Of a DNA stretch of 64,000 bases, positions 1 to 9,617 are shown piece after piece. Source of the DNA: Sinomonas terrae. GTDB lineage: Bacteria; Actinomycetota; Actinomycetes; Actinomycetales; Micrococcaceae. The notes beneath the pieces are model-generated. The model saw nothing but the letters and a program-made list of their open reading frames with translations. It ran no database searches and was not told the origin of the DNA. The stretch spans positions 682,001 to 746,000 of the forward strand of contig NZ_JAKZBV010000001.1 of the NCBI RefSeq assembly GCF_022539255.1. Reading direction: 5' to 3'. The number at the start of each line of letters is the position of its first letter. The stretch's first letter is position 1. The translations under genes and the position numbers were made by a program.

Positions 1-1660
<1,660 letters not shown>

Positions 1661-1687
1661 TGTCGTGCTCCTTACGTCTTTGAGGTC

Positions 1688-2602
1688 TTAGTTCTTGCCG
1701 GAGAGCCGGTCTTTGCCGGAGAGTTCGGCGGTCAGCTTGAAGAGGCCCGAGTGATCGAGGCCCCCGTCGCCGCGGGCGACGAGAGCGGAGACCAGCTGCG
1801 CGACCGCTGCCCCGAGCGGGACGACGACGCCGGCCTCGCGGGCTGCGGAGGTGACGATGCCGAGGTCCTTGTTGTGGAGCGCGAGGCGGAAGCCCGGGTC
1901 GAAGTTGCGGTCGAGCATCTTCTGGCCCTTCTGGTCCAGGACCTTGGAGCCGGCAAGGCCGCCGCCGAGGACCTTGAGGGCCGCGTCGGTGTCGACCCCG
2001 TAGGCCTCGAGGAACACGATGGCCTCGGAGAGCGCCTGGATGTTGACGGCGACGATGAGCTGGTTGGCGGCCTTGACGGTCTGCCCGGAGCCGGAGGGGC
2101 CGACGTGGACGATCGTCTTGCCGACCGCGTTCAGGATGGGCTGGGCGGCCTCGAAGTCCTCGGCTGCGCCGCCGACCATGATGGACAGGACGGCGTCGAT
2201 CGCGCCCTGCTCGCCGCCGGAGACCGGGGCGTCAAGCGGCCGGAGGCCAGCGTTGCGGGCCTGCTCGGCGAGGCGGACCGCGACGTCGGGGCGGATGGAG
2301 GATGCATCGATCCAGAGGGCGCCGGGCTTGGCGTTGGCGAAGATGCCGTCCTCGCCGGTGGTGACGGCCTCGACGTCGGGGGAGTCCGGGACCATGGTGA
2401 TGACGACGTCGGCGTCCTTGACGGCCTCGGCGACGCTCGCCGCGGCCTTGCCGCCGTCGCTCGCGAGCTTGGCGGACTTCTCAGGGCTGCGGTTGTAGCC
2501 CGTGACCGCGTAGCCGGCCTTGACGAGGTTGACGGCCATGGGAAGGCCCATGATGCCGAGGCCGATGACGGCGATGCTGGCCTTGTTCTCTGCGTTGGTC
2601 AT
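1688..2602 (-). CDS. glxR: Tartronate semialdehyde reductase (2-hydroxy-3-oxopropionate reductase)
   Basis: NAD(P)H-dependent reduction of tartronate semialdehyde, the Gcl product, to D-glycerate. The protein has 304 residues. It shows a Rossmann GLGIMG motif at 14-19, the DAPVSGG substrate-binding motif at 124-130, and the GSGQTVKAAN stretch with the catalytic Lys near 177 and Asn near 180, all typical of beta-hydroxyacid dehydrogenases. The ATG at 2602 was chosen over an upstream in-frame start because an AGGAAGG-type ribosome site precedes it and the fold begins within ten residues. It lies between hyi and gcl. The symbol is the E. coli one; it should not be confused with the corynebacterial regulator GlxR. 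Confidence 0.95.
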   Translation of the reverse strand: MTNAENKASIAVIGLGIMGLPMAVNLVKAGYAVTGYNRSPEKSAKLASDGGKAAASVAEAVKDADVVITMVPDSPDVEAVTTGEDGIFANAKPGALWIDASSIRPDVAVRLAEQARNAGLRPLDAPVSGGEQGAIDAVLSIMVGGAAEDFEAAQPILNAVGKTIVHVGPSGSGQTVKAANQLIVAVNIQALSEAIVFLEAYGVDTDAALKVLGGGLAGSKVLDQKGQKMLDRNFDPGFRLALHNKDLGIVTSAAREAGVVVPLGAAVAQLVSALVARGDGGLDHSGLFKLTAELSGKDRLSGKN

Positions 2603-2673
2603 TGTTCTTTCCTTCGGGAAGCCTGTGCGGGGCTGTGCTTTGCGGGCTGGTCGGCTGGTGCTTGCTTCGGCGG

Positions 2674-3468
2674 TCAGCCGGCGACGGGGCGGATGGCCCA
2701 CGTGAAGGCCTCGGCAGCGGGGGCCTTGTACTCGAGGCCGATGTAGCCGTCGTAGCCGAGTTCGCGGGAGCGCGTGATCCAGTCGCCCAAGGGGAGGGCG
2801 CCGGTGCCGGGGGCGCCGCGGCCGGGGTTGTCGGCGATCTGGATGTGGCCGAAGTCCTTGGCGTGGTCCTCGATCACGGCGGCAACGTCGTCGCCGTTGA
2901 CTGCGAGGTGGTAGAAGTCGGCCAGAAGCTTCACGTTCTCGGCACCGGTTTCCTTGGCCTTCGCGATGACGGCCAGAGCGTCCGCGGCGGTCTTGAGCGG
3001 GTAGGACGGTGTGCCGGAAACGGGCTCGAGGAGCACGATGCCCCCGACCTTCGCCACGCCCTCGGCGGCCGCGATCAGGTTCTTCAGGCCCAGCTCGTCC
3101 TGCGCCTCAGGGCTGAACTCGGGGAGACGGTTGCCGTAGAGGGCATTGAACGCCTTGGTCCCGGTGCGCTCGGCGATGCCGACCACGACATCGATGTTGT
3201 CCTTGAACTCGCCGCAGCGGCCCTTCCACGACACGAGGCCGCGGTCGCCCCCGGGCATATCGCCGGCGAAGAAGTTCAGGCCGCTGAGCTGGACGCCCGC
3301 GTCCTGCAGGGCGGCAATGAACGCGTCGACGTCCTTGTCCGCGGGCACTGCCTCGGCGAAGGGCCACCAGAATTCGACCGCGTCGAAGCCTGCGGCCTTC
3401 GCAGCCGCGGGGCGCTCGAGTAGGGGAAGCTCGGTGAGGAGGATCGAGCAGTTCACCGTGTACGTCAT
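2674..3468 (-). CDS. hyi: Hydroxypyruvate isomerase
   Basis: Interconverts hydroxypyruvate and tartronate semialdehyde. The protein has 264 residues and is a single TIM barrel of the AP-endonuclease-2/xylose isomerase-like superfamily. It begins MTYTVNCSILLTELPLLERP and carries the FWWPF and LLEPVSG signatures of the Hyi family; the Glu of LLEPVSG is an expected metal ligand. It is the promoter-proximal gene of the hyi-glxR-gcl operon, with 71 bases between its stop and the glxR start. A palindromic candidate operator lies 23-36 bases upstream of its ATG. Confidence 0.93.
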   Translation of the reverse strand: MTYTVNCSILLTELPLLERPAAAKAAGFDAVEFWWPFAEAVPADKDVDAFIAALQDAGVQLSGLNFFAGDMPGGDRGLVSWKGRCGEFKDNIDVVVGIAERTGTKAFNALYGNRLPEFSPEAQDELGLKNLIAAAEGVAKVGGIVLLEPVSGTPSYPLKTAADALAVIAKAKETGAENVKLLADFYHLAVNGDDVAAVIEDHAKDFGHIQIADNPGRGAPGTGALPLGDWITRSRELGYDGYIGLEYKAPAAEAFTWAIRPVAG

Positions 3469-3488
3469 TGTCGGACCTTCCTGCTTTG

Positions 3489-3507
3489 CTTTCGCAATGT
3501 GGAATAA
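3489..3507. promoter_or_regulatory. Candidate IclR-type operator upstream of hyi
   Basis: TTCG-CAATG-TGGAA at 3491-3504 fits the TTCCG-N5-CGGAA pattern seen before malic enzyme, iclR and aceE. The longer core GCAATGTGGA followed by TAAGA is nearly identical to the site at 21399-21413. It lies just upstream of the hyi start. The regulator is inferred, not shown. Confidence 0.5.
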
Positions 3508-3541
3508 GAATTTCTCTTGATGAAAAGTGTAGAACCGAGCT

Positions 3542-3555
3542 GTGACTCGGGTCAA
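3542..3555. promoter_or_regulatory. TGAC-N4-GTCA palindrome upstream of hyi
   Basis: GTGACTCGGGTCAA contains a perfect TGAC-N4-GTCA palindrome and, with the preceding T, a partial Crp/GlxR-like TGTGA-N6-TCA match. A 12/14-identical copy lies at 21428-21441 between aceE and the SDR, again next to an IclR-like site. It may be a second regulator's site; GntR-like or Crp-like binding cannot be told apart here. Confidence 0.35.
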
Positions 3556-3576
3556 CCCGGCGGAGGGGACCTGCTC

Positions 3577-3667
3577 GCTCCGGCCCATTTCTGAACGGAC
3601 GCCCCCGCGACTCGCCGAGGTTTTCGGCTCCGACACGCGATCGCCGCCCTCAGAAACGGGCTGGAGC
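3577..3667. repeat. Imperfect inverted repeat, REP-like
   Basis: Arms 3577-3594 and 3650-3667 (GCTCCGGCCCATTTCTGA and TCAGAAACGGGCTGGAGC) pair at 16 of 18 positions. A related CAGAAACGGGCCGGA segment occurs near 18050, so this looks like one member of an intergenic repeat family. The rest of 3469-3728 holds no other gene I can support. Confidence 0.45.
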
Positions 3668-3728
3668 GCGGGCCCGCGGGACTTTGGGCCACTGGCGCGT
3701 CCGGTCGAGCGCGGTGAACAATGGCCAC

Positions 3729-3983
3729 ATGGCCAGTTACGTCGGCGCGGAGCGCGCCTCAAGTACAGATCCCCGTGACTGGGGACGAGCCCTCGCGGTT
3801 GCTCTCGAGCGACTCCTGGAAGCAGCCCGACTCGACGGACGTTACGCGCAGCACGAGCATCTGTGCGGTGTGGACCTCGTACTCCGGATCGAAGAAGACG
3901 GCGATGGCGCCAAGGTCGCAGTCCGGTGGGTTCCTGAAGATGGCGGCGCGGACAACGGCGAGCGGGAGAGGCTCGCGAGCTGA
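3729..3983 (+). CDS. Small hypothetical acidic protein
   Basis: I do not recognise this 84-residue protein (MASYVGAERASSTDPRDWG...). It has an amphipathic segment (ALAVALERLLEAARL), then an acidic beta-like stretch, and no signal peptide or membrane segment. Third codon positions are mostly G or C, as in the neighbours. The ATG at 3729 was preferred to upstream in-frame starts because the protein turns coherent there. A 13-bp perfect hairpin begins 12 bases after its stop, which supports a real transcription unit. There is no strong ribosome site. Moderately uncertain. Confidence 0.45.
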   Translation: MASYVGAERASSTDPRDWGRALAVALERLLEAARLDGRYAQHEHLCGVDLVLRIEEDGDGAKVAVRWVPEDGGADNGERERLAS

Positions 3984-3994
3984 AGGACGAAATG

Positions 3995-4030
3995 CCTCCG
4001 CCCCCGGCGTTGCGCGACCGGGGGCGGAGG
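3995..4030 (+). terminator. Terminator hairpin after the 84-residue gene
   Basis: Arms CCTCCGCCCCCGG (3995-4007) and CCGGGGGCGGAGG (4018-4030) form a perfect 13-bp stem with a 10-base loop. There is no strong T run on either strand, as is common in high-GC actinobacteria. It separates the small gene from the converging ureidoglycine aminohydrolase gene. Confidence 0.6.
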
Positions 4031-4152
4031 ATTGGGTACGACGACGCGGAGCGGCTCAGTGCCAGTCCGGCCCCGCGCCGTCGTGCTTTTGAGGCCCGCA
4101 CCGCTGGTCTTCCCACGAGGGGGAGGCGCCAGCGAGCAGGCGGGGAGGGACG

Positions 4153-4962
4153 TCAGGTCAGGCGGATCTGCCGGTTGACGTCCTTGTACAGGAGGTAGCG
4201 GAAGCGGCCCGGACCTCCCGCGTAGCAGGCCTGGGGGCAGAAGGCCCGCAGCCACATGAAGTCGCCGGCCTCGACCTCGACCCAATCGTCGTTCAGCCGG
4301 TACACGGCCTTCCCCTCGAGGACGAAGAGGCCGTGCTCCATCACGTGCGTCTCGGCGAACGGGATGACCCCGCCCGGCTCGAACGTCACGATGTTCACGT
4401 GCATGTCGTGCGCGAGGTCGTTGGGGTCCGCAAACCGGGTGGTGGACCAGACGCCATTGACGTTCGGCATGGGGGTCGGGGCCACCTCCTTGTCGCTCGT
4501 CACGAAGCTCTTGGCCTCGTAGCCCTCGAGCCGCTCGTACGCCTTGCGGATCCACTGGAACGAAGCGATCTCGCTCGACTCGTTGGCCACTGACCAGTCA
4601 GCACCTGCCGCGAGGTACGCGTAGCCGCCCTCCTCGAGGTGGTGGGTCTCGCCGTCGAGTGTGAGGGTGATCTTCCCCTTGGTGAGGAAGACGACGCCCT
4701 CGACCCCGGCCTCGGGCTCCGGCTTCTTCGAGCCGCCCCCGGGGCCGACCTCGACGATGAGCTGCGAGAAGGTCGTCGCGAAGCCCGCGATCGGCCGCGC
4801 AAGGATCCACGAGCGGGTGTTCTCCCAGCCCGGGAGGTTGCTCGTGACGATGTCGCGCAGCACGCCCTTGGGGATGACCGTGTAGGCCTCCTTGACGATT
4901 GCGCGGTCCGTGAGGATCTGCGTCTGCGGCGGCAGGCCGCCCTCAGGGTAGAAGTAGCTCAT
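4153..4962 (-). CDS. allE: (S)-ureidoglycine aminohydrolase (bicupin)
   Basis: Releases ammonia from (S)-ureidoglycine to give (S)-ureidoglycolate in allantoin breakdown, upstream of glyoxylate. The 269-residue protein has two cupin halves: the first around residues 65-125, the second around 185-250 with the HVMEHGLFVLEGKAVY metal-site segment. This is the layout of the YlbA/AllE family, which uses Mn2+. The start MSYFYPEGG is preceded by a GGAG-type site, and its ATG overlaps the stop of the DUF6986 gene (ATGA), showing translational coupling. It is the last gene of the malic enzyme operon. The rest of the allantoin pathway is not in the window. Confidence 0.9.
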   Translation of the reverse strand: MSYFYPEGGLPPQTQILTDRAIVKEAYTVIPKGVLRDIVTSNLPGWENTRSWILARPIAGFATTFSQLIVEVGPGGGSKKPEPEAGVEGVVFLTKGKITLTLDGETHHLEEGGYAYLAAGADWSVANESSEIASFQWIRKAYERLEGYEAKSFVTSDKEVAPTPMPNVNGVWSTTRFADPNDLAHDMHVNIVTFEPGGVIPFAETHVMEHGLFVLEGKAVYRLNDDWVEVEAGDFMWLRAFCPQACYAGGPGRFRYLLYKDVNRQIRLT

Positions 4963-6323
4963 CGTGACGCTCCTTGGGGTTCTGCGGCGGGCGCCGCAAC
5001 GATGGTCGCAGGGATCTGTTCCGCGAGGCGCGGGTGTGCGAGGCGGATGAGGTCGCGCTCGGAGAGGCCCGTCGAGGCCCGGACCTCGTCCGGTCCGACA
5101 GCGCCGCACTGGACGCCGCGGAGCACGAAGGCGGCGAGGGCGCGAGCGGTCGCGGGCTCGTCGAGGACCGCGCCGACCGTCTGCTGCACGTAGTTCCGGA
5201 GCCGCTCGGTAGCCTTCGGGAGACCCTCACGGTAGAACGCGTACGTCGCGATGTAGCGGGTTGGCAGCTGGTGGGCGTGGAGGTCCCAGCCCTGGTAGTA
5301 GCCGCGTTCGAGCGAACGGCGAACCAGCCGCGCGTGCAGCTTCCAGGCTTCCTCGCGCTGTGCGGCGTCACCCACCGGAAGGATGTTCGTCGAGCCGTCG
5401 GAGAGCCGGATCCCCGTACCCGCCACGGCGAGCTGCATGACTTCCTTCGCGAAGTCCGCTGCGGGGTGCTCCATCGACTGGTACGCGGCAGCGATCTGGA
5501 GGGACGCCGAGTAGTCGTACGTGCCGTAGTGCAGGGCGGTGATGCGGCCGTCCGCCTGATGTGGGAGCTGCGCCACGGGGTGGCTGCCGTCCGCGCCGAT
5601 GATGAGCTGCGGTGTCTCGACCTGGACTTCGAAGCCGAGGCGGCCCGGGTGCAGGCGCAGGGAGGACTCGAGGCGTTCGACGGCGTAGACCATCGCCTTG
5701 ACCTGCTCCACCGTGCTCACCTTGGGCAGTGTGAGCACGAGGCCCTCGGGAAGCCCGCCCTGCTGGACGAGGCGCGAGACGAACAGCTCGAGCGTCCGCA
5801 GTCCGCGGCGGCGCGTGGCCTCCTCGAGGCACTTGAAGCGGATGCCGACGAACGGCGTCACCCTCCCGGAAGCGACCGCGGCGGTGACCCGATCAGCCGC
5901 CCGGACCGCTTCGGCGTCCTCCGTCGCCTCCGGATCCGACGCCTTCGCGGGGGCAAGGTACCCGTCCTCGAAGTCGATCCGGAGGTCCTCGATCGGCTCC
6001 TCTCGCAGCTTGGCCTCGACGCGCGGCGCGACCTCGGCGGCGAGCTCGGGGGTGAGGCCCACGAGCTCGGCGAGGCGCTGGATGCCTCCCGCCTCCGCCG
6101 CCGCGGCCAGGGCCTGCTGGCCCCAGTCGGCGGCGAGCGACGGTGAGTAACGGTCCGCGGGCACGTAGACGGTGTGCACGGGCTGGCGCGTTCCCGCGTC
6201 TCCCGGGTAGCCGTCGGCGAGGAGGCGGTCGGTGTCGGCGAGGCCGGCGTCGATCCGCTCGTAGTCGCCCTGGTCGAAGACGCGGGGCGGGAAATCGGCT
6301 CCGCTGCTCGGCAGGCTCATCAT
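4959..6323 (-). CDS. DUF6986 family, HpcH/CitE aldolase-like protein
   Basis: A 454-residue protein of the citrate lyase beta/HpcH-HpaI aldolase superfamily. The LRIDFEDGYL segment (near 114) and the VQVETPQLII segment (near 253) look like the acidic metal ligands of that TIM-barrel fold. Its reaction is not established as far as I know. It sits between malate synthase and ureidoglycine aminohydrolase with ATGA overlaps on both sides, so a step in glyoxylate or ureide carbon handling is likely. The start is ATG-ATG at 6323/6320, either of which could be used. A true CitE or malyl-CoA lyase role is possible, but the protein is much longer than those (about 300 residues). Confidence 0.8.
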   Translation of the reverse strand: MMSLPSSGADFPPRVFDQGDYERIDAGLADTDRLLADGYPGDAGTRQPVHTVYVPADRYSPSLAADWGQQALAAAAEAGGIQRLAELVGLTPELAAEVAPRVEAKLREEPIEDLRIDFEDGYLAPAKASDPEATEDAEAVRAADRVTAAVASGRVTPFVGIRFKCLEEATRRRGLRTLELFVSRLVQQGGLPEGLVLTLPKVSTVEQVKAMVYAVERLESSLRLHPGRLGFEVQVETPQLIIGADGSHPVAQLPHQADGRITALHYGTYDYSASLQIAAAYQSMEHPAADFAKEVMQLAVAGTGIRLSDGSTNILPVGDAAQREEAWKLHARLVRRSLERGYYQGWDLHAHQLPTRYIATYAFYREGLPKATERLRNYVQQTVGAVLDEPATARALAAFVLRGVQCGAVGPDEVRASTGLSERDLIRLAHPRLAEQIPATIVAAPAAEPQGASR

Positions 6324-7918
6324 CCCACCAGCTCGTATGCGGGAGTCGTGAGGAAGTCCGTGTAGTCCTCCGAGAGGCAGATGTCTGCGATGAGGCGGCT
6401 CGCCGGCTCGTAGAAGTTGGCGAACTGCTGAGGATCCACCTCGCCGCGCAGTCGCTCGGTCTCCTCGGCGAGGATGCGCTCGACGAGCTCGCGCGTCACC
6501 GTGTTGCCGGTGTCGGCGAGCACCACCTTGTTGCGGATCTGCTGCCAGACCTGGGAGCGCGAGATCTCAGCCGTCGCCGCGTCTTCCATGAGGTTGTGGA
6601 TCGCCACGGCGCCGTTGCCCGAGAGCCACACGGCGGTGTAGGCGACGGCGACGTACAGGTTGAGGTGCAGCCCCTCCTCGGTCGCGACGCCCTCGGTGGA
6701 GGCGACGTCGAGCAGCTGGTCCGCGGTCACGTGGACCTCGGGACGCTGCCGGTCGACTTGGTTCGGCTTGTCGCCGAGGAAGCTGTCGAAGACCTCCTGG
6801 CACGTGGAGACGAGGTTCGGGTGCGCGACCCACGAGCCGTCGAAGCCGTCCGTGGCCTCGCGCGTCTTGTCGGCGCGGACCTTCTCGATCGCCGCCGCGG
6901 TGATCTCCGGTTCCCTGCGGTTCGGGATGAACGCGGCCATGCCGCCCATCGCGAAGGCGCCGCGCTTGTGGCACGTCTGCACGAGGAGCTCCGTGTACGC
7001 CCGCATGAACGGCGCCGTCATGACAACGGACGCGCGGTCGGGGAGCGTGAACTGCTCGCCGGCATCGCGGAAGTACTTGATGATGCTGAAGAGGTAGTCC
7101 CACCGGCCCGCGTTGAGGCCGGAGGCATGGTCACGGAGCTCGTACAGGATCTCGTCCATCTCGAAGGCGGCCGGGATGGTCTCGATGAGCACCGTCGCAC
7201 GGACGGTGCCCTGCGGGATGCCGAGGTAGTCCTGGGCGAACACGAAGACCTCGTTCCAGAGGCGCGCCTCGAGGTGGCTCTCCATCTTCGGGAGGTAGTA
7301 GTACGGGCCCCGGCCCGACTCGATGAGGAGCTTCGCGACGTGGAAGAAGTGGAGCCCGAAGTCCACGAGCGCGCCCGAGGCGGGCGCGCCGTCGACCAGG
7401 ACGTGCCGCTCCTCCATGTGCCACCCGCGCGGGCGGGTGACGACGACGGCGAGCGGCGCGTCCGTGCGCAGCCGGTACTCCTTGCCCTCGGGCGACGTGA
7501 AGGACAGGGTCCCGAGCGCCGCGTCGCGCAGGTTGAGCACGGAGTCGACGACGTTGCTCCAGTGCGGGCTCGAGGCGTCCTCCATGTCGGCGAGCCACAC
7601 CTTGGCGCCCGAGTTGAGGGCGTTGATGGCCATCTTCGCCGGGCTCGCGGGGCCGGTCATCTCGACGCGGCGGTCCTGAAGCGGGGCCGGCGCTTCCGCG
7701 ACCTTCCAATCGCCCGCGCGGACCTCTGCCGTCTCCGGCAGGAAGTCGAGCTTGCCGCTAGAGGCGGCCTCCGCGCGTCGTGCCTTGCGCGCCTCGAGGC
7801 GGGCCTTGCGCTCGCCGGCGAAACGGCGGTGCAGCTCCTCGACGAACGCGAGCGCTTCGTCGGTGAGGACCTCCTCGGCGCGGTCCACGGGGTGGTTGTC
7901 GGTCACGGTGATGGCCAT
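6320..7918 (-). CDS. aceB: Malate synthase A
   Basis: Condenses glyoxylate with acetyl-CoA to malate. The 532-residue length fits the A isoform. Visible motifs: VVTRPRGWHM (catalytic Arg near 162), VLIETIPAAFEMDEI with the Mg-binding Glu, DGFDGSWVAHP, and the C-terminal HNLMEDAATAEISRSQVWQ block that carries the catalytic Asp. It follows the malic enzyme gene by 74 bases and overlaps the DUF6986 gene start. No isocitrate lyase gene is present, so here it probably serves ureide-derived glyoxylate, with malate passed to the malic enzyme encoded first in the operon. Confidence 0.96.
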   Translation of the reverse strand: MAITVTDNHPVDRAEEVLTDEALAFVEELHRRFAGERKARLEARKARRAEAASSGKLDFLPETAEVRAGDWKVAEAPAPLQDRRVEMTGPASPAKMAINALNSGAKVWLADMEDASSPHWSNVVDSVLNLRDAALGTLSFTSPEGKEYRLRTDAPLAVVVTRPRGWHMEERHVLVDGAPASGALVDFGLHFFHVAKLLIESGRGPYYYLPKMESHLEARLWNEVFVFAQDYLGIPQGTVRATVLIETIPAAFEMDEILYELRDHASGLNAGRWDYLFSIIKYFRDAGEQFTLPDRASVVMTAPFMRAYTELLVQTCHKRGAFAMGGMAAFIPNRREPEITAAAIEKVRADKTREATDGFDGSWVAHPNLVSTCQEVFDSFLGDKPNQVDRQRPEVHVTADQLLDVASTEGVATEEGLHLNLYVAVAYTAVWLSGNGAVAIHNLMEDAATAEISRSQVWQQIRNKVVLADTGNTVTRELVERILAEETERLRGEVDPQQFANFYEPASRLIADICLSEDYTDFLTTPAYELVG

Positions 7919-7992
7919 AGCGATACTTTCCTTCTCCCTGGTCTGAAGTCTTGGGTGTTGAGTTTTGGCCCCCAGGGCCGGGTCCCGAAGGG

Positions 7993-9375
7993 TCAGGCGG
8001 TCGCGGCGGCGACGATGGCCGCTGCGACATCCTGCGCGACGTGCGGATCGAACACGCTCGGGATGATGAAGCTCGCGTTGAGCTCCTCCTCCGAGACCCG
8101 CGCCGCGATGGCCTGTGCCGCTGCGACCAGCATGGCAGGCGTGATGTCGGCCACGCCAGCGTCGAGCAGGCCGCGGAAGACGCCGGGGAACGCGAGCACG
8201 TTGTTGATCTGGTTCGGGAAGTCGCTGCGGCCCGTCGCGACGACCGCCGCGTGCTCAGCGGCCGCGATCGGATCCGTCTCGGGGTCCGGGTTCGCCATCG
8301 CGAAGACGATCGCGTCCTCGGCCATCGTGGCGACCTGCTCCGGGCCGAAGAGGTTCGGTGCCGAGACGCCGATGAAGACGTCGGCGCCCTTGAGGGCATC
8401 GTGGAGGGTGCCGGAGAAGGCCTCCGGGTTCGTGTTCTCCGCGATCCAGATGCGGTGCGCGTCCGTGAGGTCCTGGCCCTTGTGGATCGCGCCCTTGCGA
8501 TCGCACGCGACGATGTTCTGCGCGCCCTGGGCGAGGAGCAGCTGGATGATCGCGTTGCCCGCCGCGCCGACTCCGGAGACGACGATCCGCACATCCTCGA
8601 TGTTCTTCTTCACGAGCTTGAGCGCGTTGACCAGGGCTGCGAGCGTGACGATCGCGGTGCCATGCTGGTCGTCGTGGAACACGGGGATGTCGAGCTCTTC
8701 GCGGAGGCGGGCCTCGATTTCGAAGCAGCGCGGAGCGGCGATGTCCTCGAGGTTCACGCCCCCGTAGACCGGCGCGAGGGCCTTGACGATCTTGATGATC
8801 TCCTCGGTGTCCTGCGTGTCGAGGCACACGGGCCACGCGTCGACGTTCGCGAACTGCTTGAACAGCGCGGCCTTGCCCTCCATGACAGGCAGGGCGGCGG
8901 CGGGGCCGATGTTGCCGAGGCCCAGCACCGCGGAGCCGTCGGTGACGACGGCGACCGTGTTCCGCTTGACGGTGAGGCGGCGGGCGTCCTCGGGGTTCTC
9001 GGCGATGGCGCGGCACACGCGGGCGACGCCGGGGGTGTAGGCACGCGAGAGGTCGTCGCGGCTGCGGAGGGGAACCTTCGGGACGACCTCGAGCTTGCCT
9101 CCGAGGTGCATGAGGAAGGTGCGGTCCGAGACCTTGCGGACGCTCACGCCGTCGAGCGCCTCGAGCGCGGCGGCCACCTGCTCGGCGTGCTGCTCGGACG
9201 TCGTGTTGCACGTGATGTCGACGACGAGGTGGTCGTGGTGGGACTCGCTGATGTCGAGGGCGGTCACGGGTGCGCCAGCCGCGGCGACTGCGGCGGCGAG
9301 CTCGCTCGTGATGCTGATGCGCGACGGCGCGTCGAGGCGGAGGGTGATGGAGTTGCCGGGGCTGGGACTCGCCAT
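7993..9375 (-). CDS. NAD(P)-dependent malic enzyme with N-terminal ACT domain
   Basis: Oxidative decarboxylation of malate to pyruvate. The 460-residue protein has an N-terminal ACT-like domain (about 1-85, starting ITLRLDAP), then the malic enzyme core with SRAYTPGVA, the TDGSAVLGLGNIG loop and FHDDQHGTAIV metal-site motif, and a Rossmann segment (VVSGVGAAGNAI). The ACT domain suggests allosteric control by a small ligand. It is the first gene of the operon malic enzyme-aceB-DUF6986-allE and diverges from iclR. A perfect TCCGTACTACGGA palindrome lies 43-55 bases upstream of its ATG. NAD versus NADP preference cannot be read from the sequence. Confidence 0.94.
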   Translation of the reverse strand: MASPSPGNSITLRLDAPSRISITSELAAAVAAAGAPVTALDISESHHDHLVVDITCNTTSEQHAEQVAAALEALDGVSVRKVSDRTFLMHLGGKLEVVPKVPLRSRDDLSRAYTPGVARVCRAIAENPEDARRLTVKRNTVAVVTDGSAVLGLGNIGPAAALPVMEGKAALFKQFANVDAWPVCLDTQDTEEIIKIVKALAPVYGGVNLEDIAAPRCFEIEARLREELDIPVFHDDQHGTAIVTLAALVNALKLVKKNIEDVRIVVSGVGAAGNAIIQLLLAQGAQNIVACDRKGAIHKGQDLTDAHRIWIAENTNPEAFSGTLHDALKGADVFIGVSAPNLFGPEQVATMAEDAIVFAMANPDPETDPIAAAEHAAVVATGRSDFPNQINNVLAFPGVFRGLLDAGVADITPAMLVAAAQAIAARVSEEELNASFIIPSVFDPHVAQDVAAAIVAAATA

Positions 9376-9415
9376 TGAATCATCCTTCGATCGGGAGGCA
9401 TCAGCCTCGCTAAAG

Positions 9416-9432
9416 TTTCCGTACTACGGATA
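9416..9432. promoter_or_regulatory. IclR-type operator before malic enzyme
   Basis: TTTCCGTACTACGGATA contains the perfect palindrome TCCGTA-C-TACGGA (9418-9430). It is the best copy of the motif repeated at 3491, 9559, 18123, 21374 and 21395. It lies where a repressor would block transcription of the malic enzyme operon. The adjacent iclR gene is the obvious candidate regulator. Confidence 0.6.
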
Positions 9433-9471
9433 TTATTGTCTGCATCTTGGAAACACAAGTCCCTCTCGTTC

Positions 9472-9518
9472 GCGCCGTCATCTCTGCAGGGTTCCGCACC
9501 CTGCAGAGATGACGGCGC
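9472..9518. repeat. 21-bp perfect hairpin, copy 1 of a palindromic repeat
   Basis: Arms 9472-9492 and 9498-9518 pair perfectly around TCCGC. The outer GCGCCGTCA/TGACGGCGC and inner AGGGT/ACCCT blocks are shared with the copy at 10405-10450, while the 7-bp middle differs in both arms with pairing kept. It lies between the two operators in the malic enzyme/iclR intergenic region. Confidence 0.75.
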
Positions 9519-9558
9519 AAGAAGATCGGGTGTGCGGTATCGTGAGATAGCCGCAGAG

Positions 9559-9575
9559 TTTCCGGGATGCGGATA
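9559..9575. promoter_or_regulatory. IclR-type operator before iclR
   Basis: TTTCCGGGATGCGGATA keeps the TCCG-N5-CGGA frame (9561-9573). It lies 43-59 bases upstream of the iclR ATG and suggests autoregulation. Confidence 0.5.
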
Positions 9576-9617
9576 ATATTTGCCGGAACATCACCGGCCG
9601 CTACCCATGGAGGACAC

